Assembly: GCA_039923495.1 (NCBI GenBank)
Contig: JBDTCO010000241.1
Coordinates: 1 to 6,598, forward strand
DNA: 6,598 nt
From: JBDTCO01 sp039923495
GTDB taxonomy: Bacteria; Myxococcota_A; Polyangia; Palsa-1104
Reading direction: 5' to 3'
Shown piece after piece: positions 5,888 through 6,598 of this stretch. Numbering within the stretch: the stretch's first letter is position 1; every line of letters begins with the position of its first letter. Both the position numbers and the translations under genes were made by a program. Under the pieces are notes generated by a model. The model was not told where the DNA came from, made no database searches, and saw nothing but the letters and a program-made list of their open reading frames with translations.

Positions 5888-6190
5888 ATGGGCAGGCTCC
5901 TTTTAGTGCCGGTCCTCCTGCTCGCAGTGGTGCAGACGTTCGGATTCCTCGGCTACGCGGTCGCGATCATGTGGACCTGTGCGCGCGATGCCTCGCTGCC
6001 GCTCGCGCCGGCCCTCATCGTGGCCGCCGTCGCGCTGCTCTTCGCCGGGGTGTGCGGACATGCGACCCGCGTCCTCGTCGGCGGTCTGCGCGGCAGCCCG
6101 ACACGGATGCTCCGGGTCGCGACGTGTCTGCTGTTTCCCACGCTGACCGTCGTGGCGCTCGGGCTGCTCGACGTGCTGAACGTTCCGTAG
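5888..6190 (+). CDS. Three-helix hydrophobic membrane protein of unknown function
   Basis: Unrecognised 100-residue inner membrane protein with helices at about residues 4-28, 38-58 and 75-97. The loop between helices 2 and 3 is basic (HATRVLVGGLRGSPTRMLR), which suggests it is cytoplasmic, with the N-terminus outside. There is no known motif. ATG at 5888 is chosen because the hydrophobic stretch starts directly after it. A longer frame from GTG at 5804 would add a basic leader of 28 residues and overlap the divergent zwf start, which is less likely. No strong Shine-Dalgarno sequence precedes 5888, so initiation may be weak. It is divergent from zwf, whose start is 78 bp away, and probably has its own promoter in that gap. 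Confidence 0.6.
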   Translation: MGRLLLVPVLLLAVVQTFGFLGYAVAIMWTCARDASLPLAPALIVAAVALLFAGVCGHATRVLVGGLRGSPTRMLRVATCLLFPTLTVVALGLLDVLNVP

Positions 6191-6229
6191 CGCGCTTGCG
6201 CCTCGGCGGTCGACGTGTGGGCGTCGCCC

Positions 6230-6470
6230 ATGCGGCTCTTTCTCGCGCTGTGCCTGTTCGTGAGCGTCGCGAGCGCAGCAGACGCTGTTCGGCATCAACA
6301 TCGGGCTCGACGTCGGCTATGTGCTCGTCGGGGTCGCGTCGATCATCGGCATCACGCTGTCCGCGCAGAGCGCCTTCGCGCCCGAGGTCGACCTGGCCGA
6401 ACTCCTCATCGCGAGCCACCGGCAGGCCACTTCTAGCGCGCCGGTCGAGGCGTGTCAGTTTCCGAAGTGA
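6230..6470 (+). pseudogene. Frameshifted remnant: signal peptide joined to a DUF6992-like membrane fragment
   Basis: ATG at 6230 begins a textbook signal peptide, MRLFLALCLFVSVASA, in one frame. From about 6280 that frame turns into arginine/histidine-rich nonsense and stops at TAG 6434-6436. The +1 frame, open from 6264, instead reads TLFGINIGLDVGYVLVGVAS, then SAQSAFAPEVDLAELLIASH, and ends at TGA 6468-6470. Removing one base in the GCAGCAG run near 6277-6281 joins the two parts into about 79 residues. The N-x-GLD-x-GY segment followed by Q-x-AF...D-L reminds me of the middle of DUF6992-type small membrane proteins, but that is a recollection, not a search. Such proteins are longer, so this would also be an internally deleted copy. 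It follows the three-helix protein by 39 bp. Confidence 0.45.
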
Positions 6471-6598
6471 ACGATGCCGTTCGCAGTGCCCGCGATGAAC
6501 AGCGCCACCCCAGGTGATGGAACGTGCTCGACGATCTTTCATGTGCGCAGCAAACGCAAGCACTGCGCCACGAGGTCCGTGGACGAGCAGCGCATTGG
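6455..6598 (-). pseudogene. Possible C-terminal remnant of a minus-strand gene, one frameshift
   Basis: Reading inward from the right edge on the minus strand, one frame (from 6596) gives NALLVHGPRGAVLAFAAHMK. The neighbouring frame (6538-6455) gives KIVEHVPSPGVALFIAGTANGIVHFGN in two protein-like halves before a TGA at 6455-6457. A one-base frame change near 6538-6542 would join them. Each half has a plausible hydrophobic/charged rhythm, but neither is long enough to identify. It may be a broken 3' end of a gene lying right of the window, or chance. Its last bases overlap the plus-strand remnant by 16 bp. Confidence 0.25.

Overview
The window is very GC-rich chromosomal DNA with strongly G/C-biased third codon positions, tight gene packing, GTG starts and many short lineage-specific membrane proteins. 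The style and protein sequences suggest a Myxococcota-type deltaproteobacterium (Polyangiales/Sandaracinus-like). That placement is inference from composition and remembered homologues, with no marker gene to confirm it. No tRNA, rRNA, CRISPR array, insertion sequence or phage gene was seen.

Layout. (1) 1-509, minus: 5' part of a dicarboxylate/amino-acid:cation symporter leaving the window at the left edge. (2) 587-2351, plus: a compact three-gene run whose genes overlap by 1 and 4 bases: a PilZ-domain protein, a three-helix membrane protein, and a full-length Sua5-type threonylcarbamoyl-AMP synthase (tRNA t6A pathway). (3) 2309-3241, minus: an LpxL/HtrB-like acyltransferase whose 3' end overlaps the synthase gene tail-to-tail by 43 bp and whose usual H-x4-E/D motif reads H-x4-Q. 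(4) 3458-4148, plus: a small acidic protein with one C-terminal membrane helix, then a TrmL-type tRNA 2'-O-methyltransferase with no ATG, GTG or TTG upstream of its conserved N-terminus. (5) 4158-4427, plus: a decayed coding region with a lipoprotein-like signal, an in-frame TAG, and an 11-bp tandem duplication that frameshifts a kinase-like C-terminus. (6) 4424-5809, minus: zwf, glucose-6-phosphate dehydrogenase, sharing one CTAG stop palindrome with the decayed gene. (7) 5888-6190, plus: a three-helix membrane protein. (8) 6191-6598: a probable gene graveyard with a frameshifted signal-peptide/membrane fragment on plus and a frameshifted C-terminal remnant on minus.

The genes do not form one pathway. 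Two are tRNA modification enzymes (Sua5 for t6A37, TrmL for the wobble position), one belongs to the oxidative pentose phosphate pathway, one to envelope lipid acylation and one to solute uptake. The PilZ-membrane-Sua5 run is the only clear candidate operon. I see no convincing new multi-gene system. The items most worth checking are the TrmL start, the acyltransferase motif and the repairable pseudogenes.
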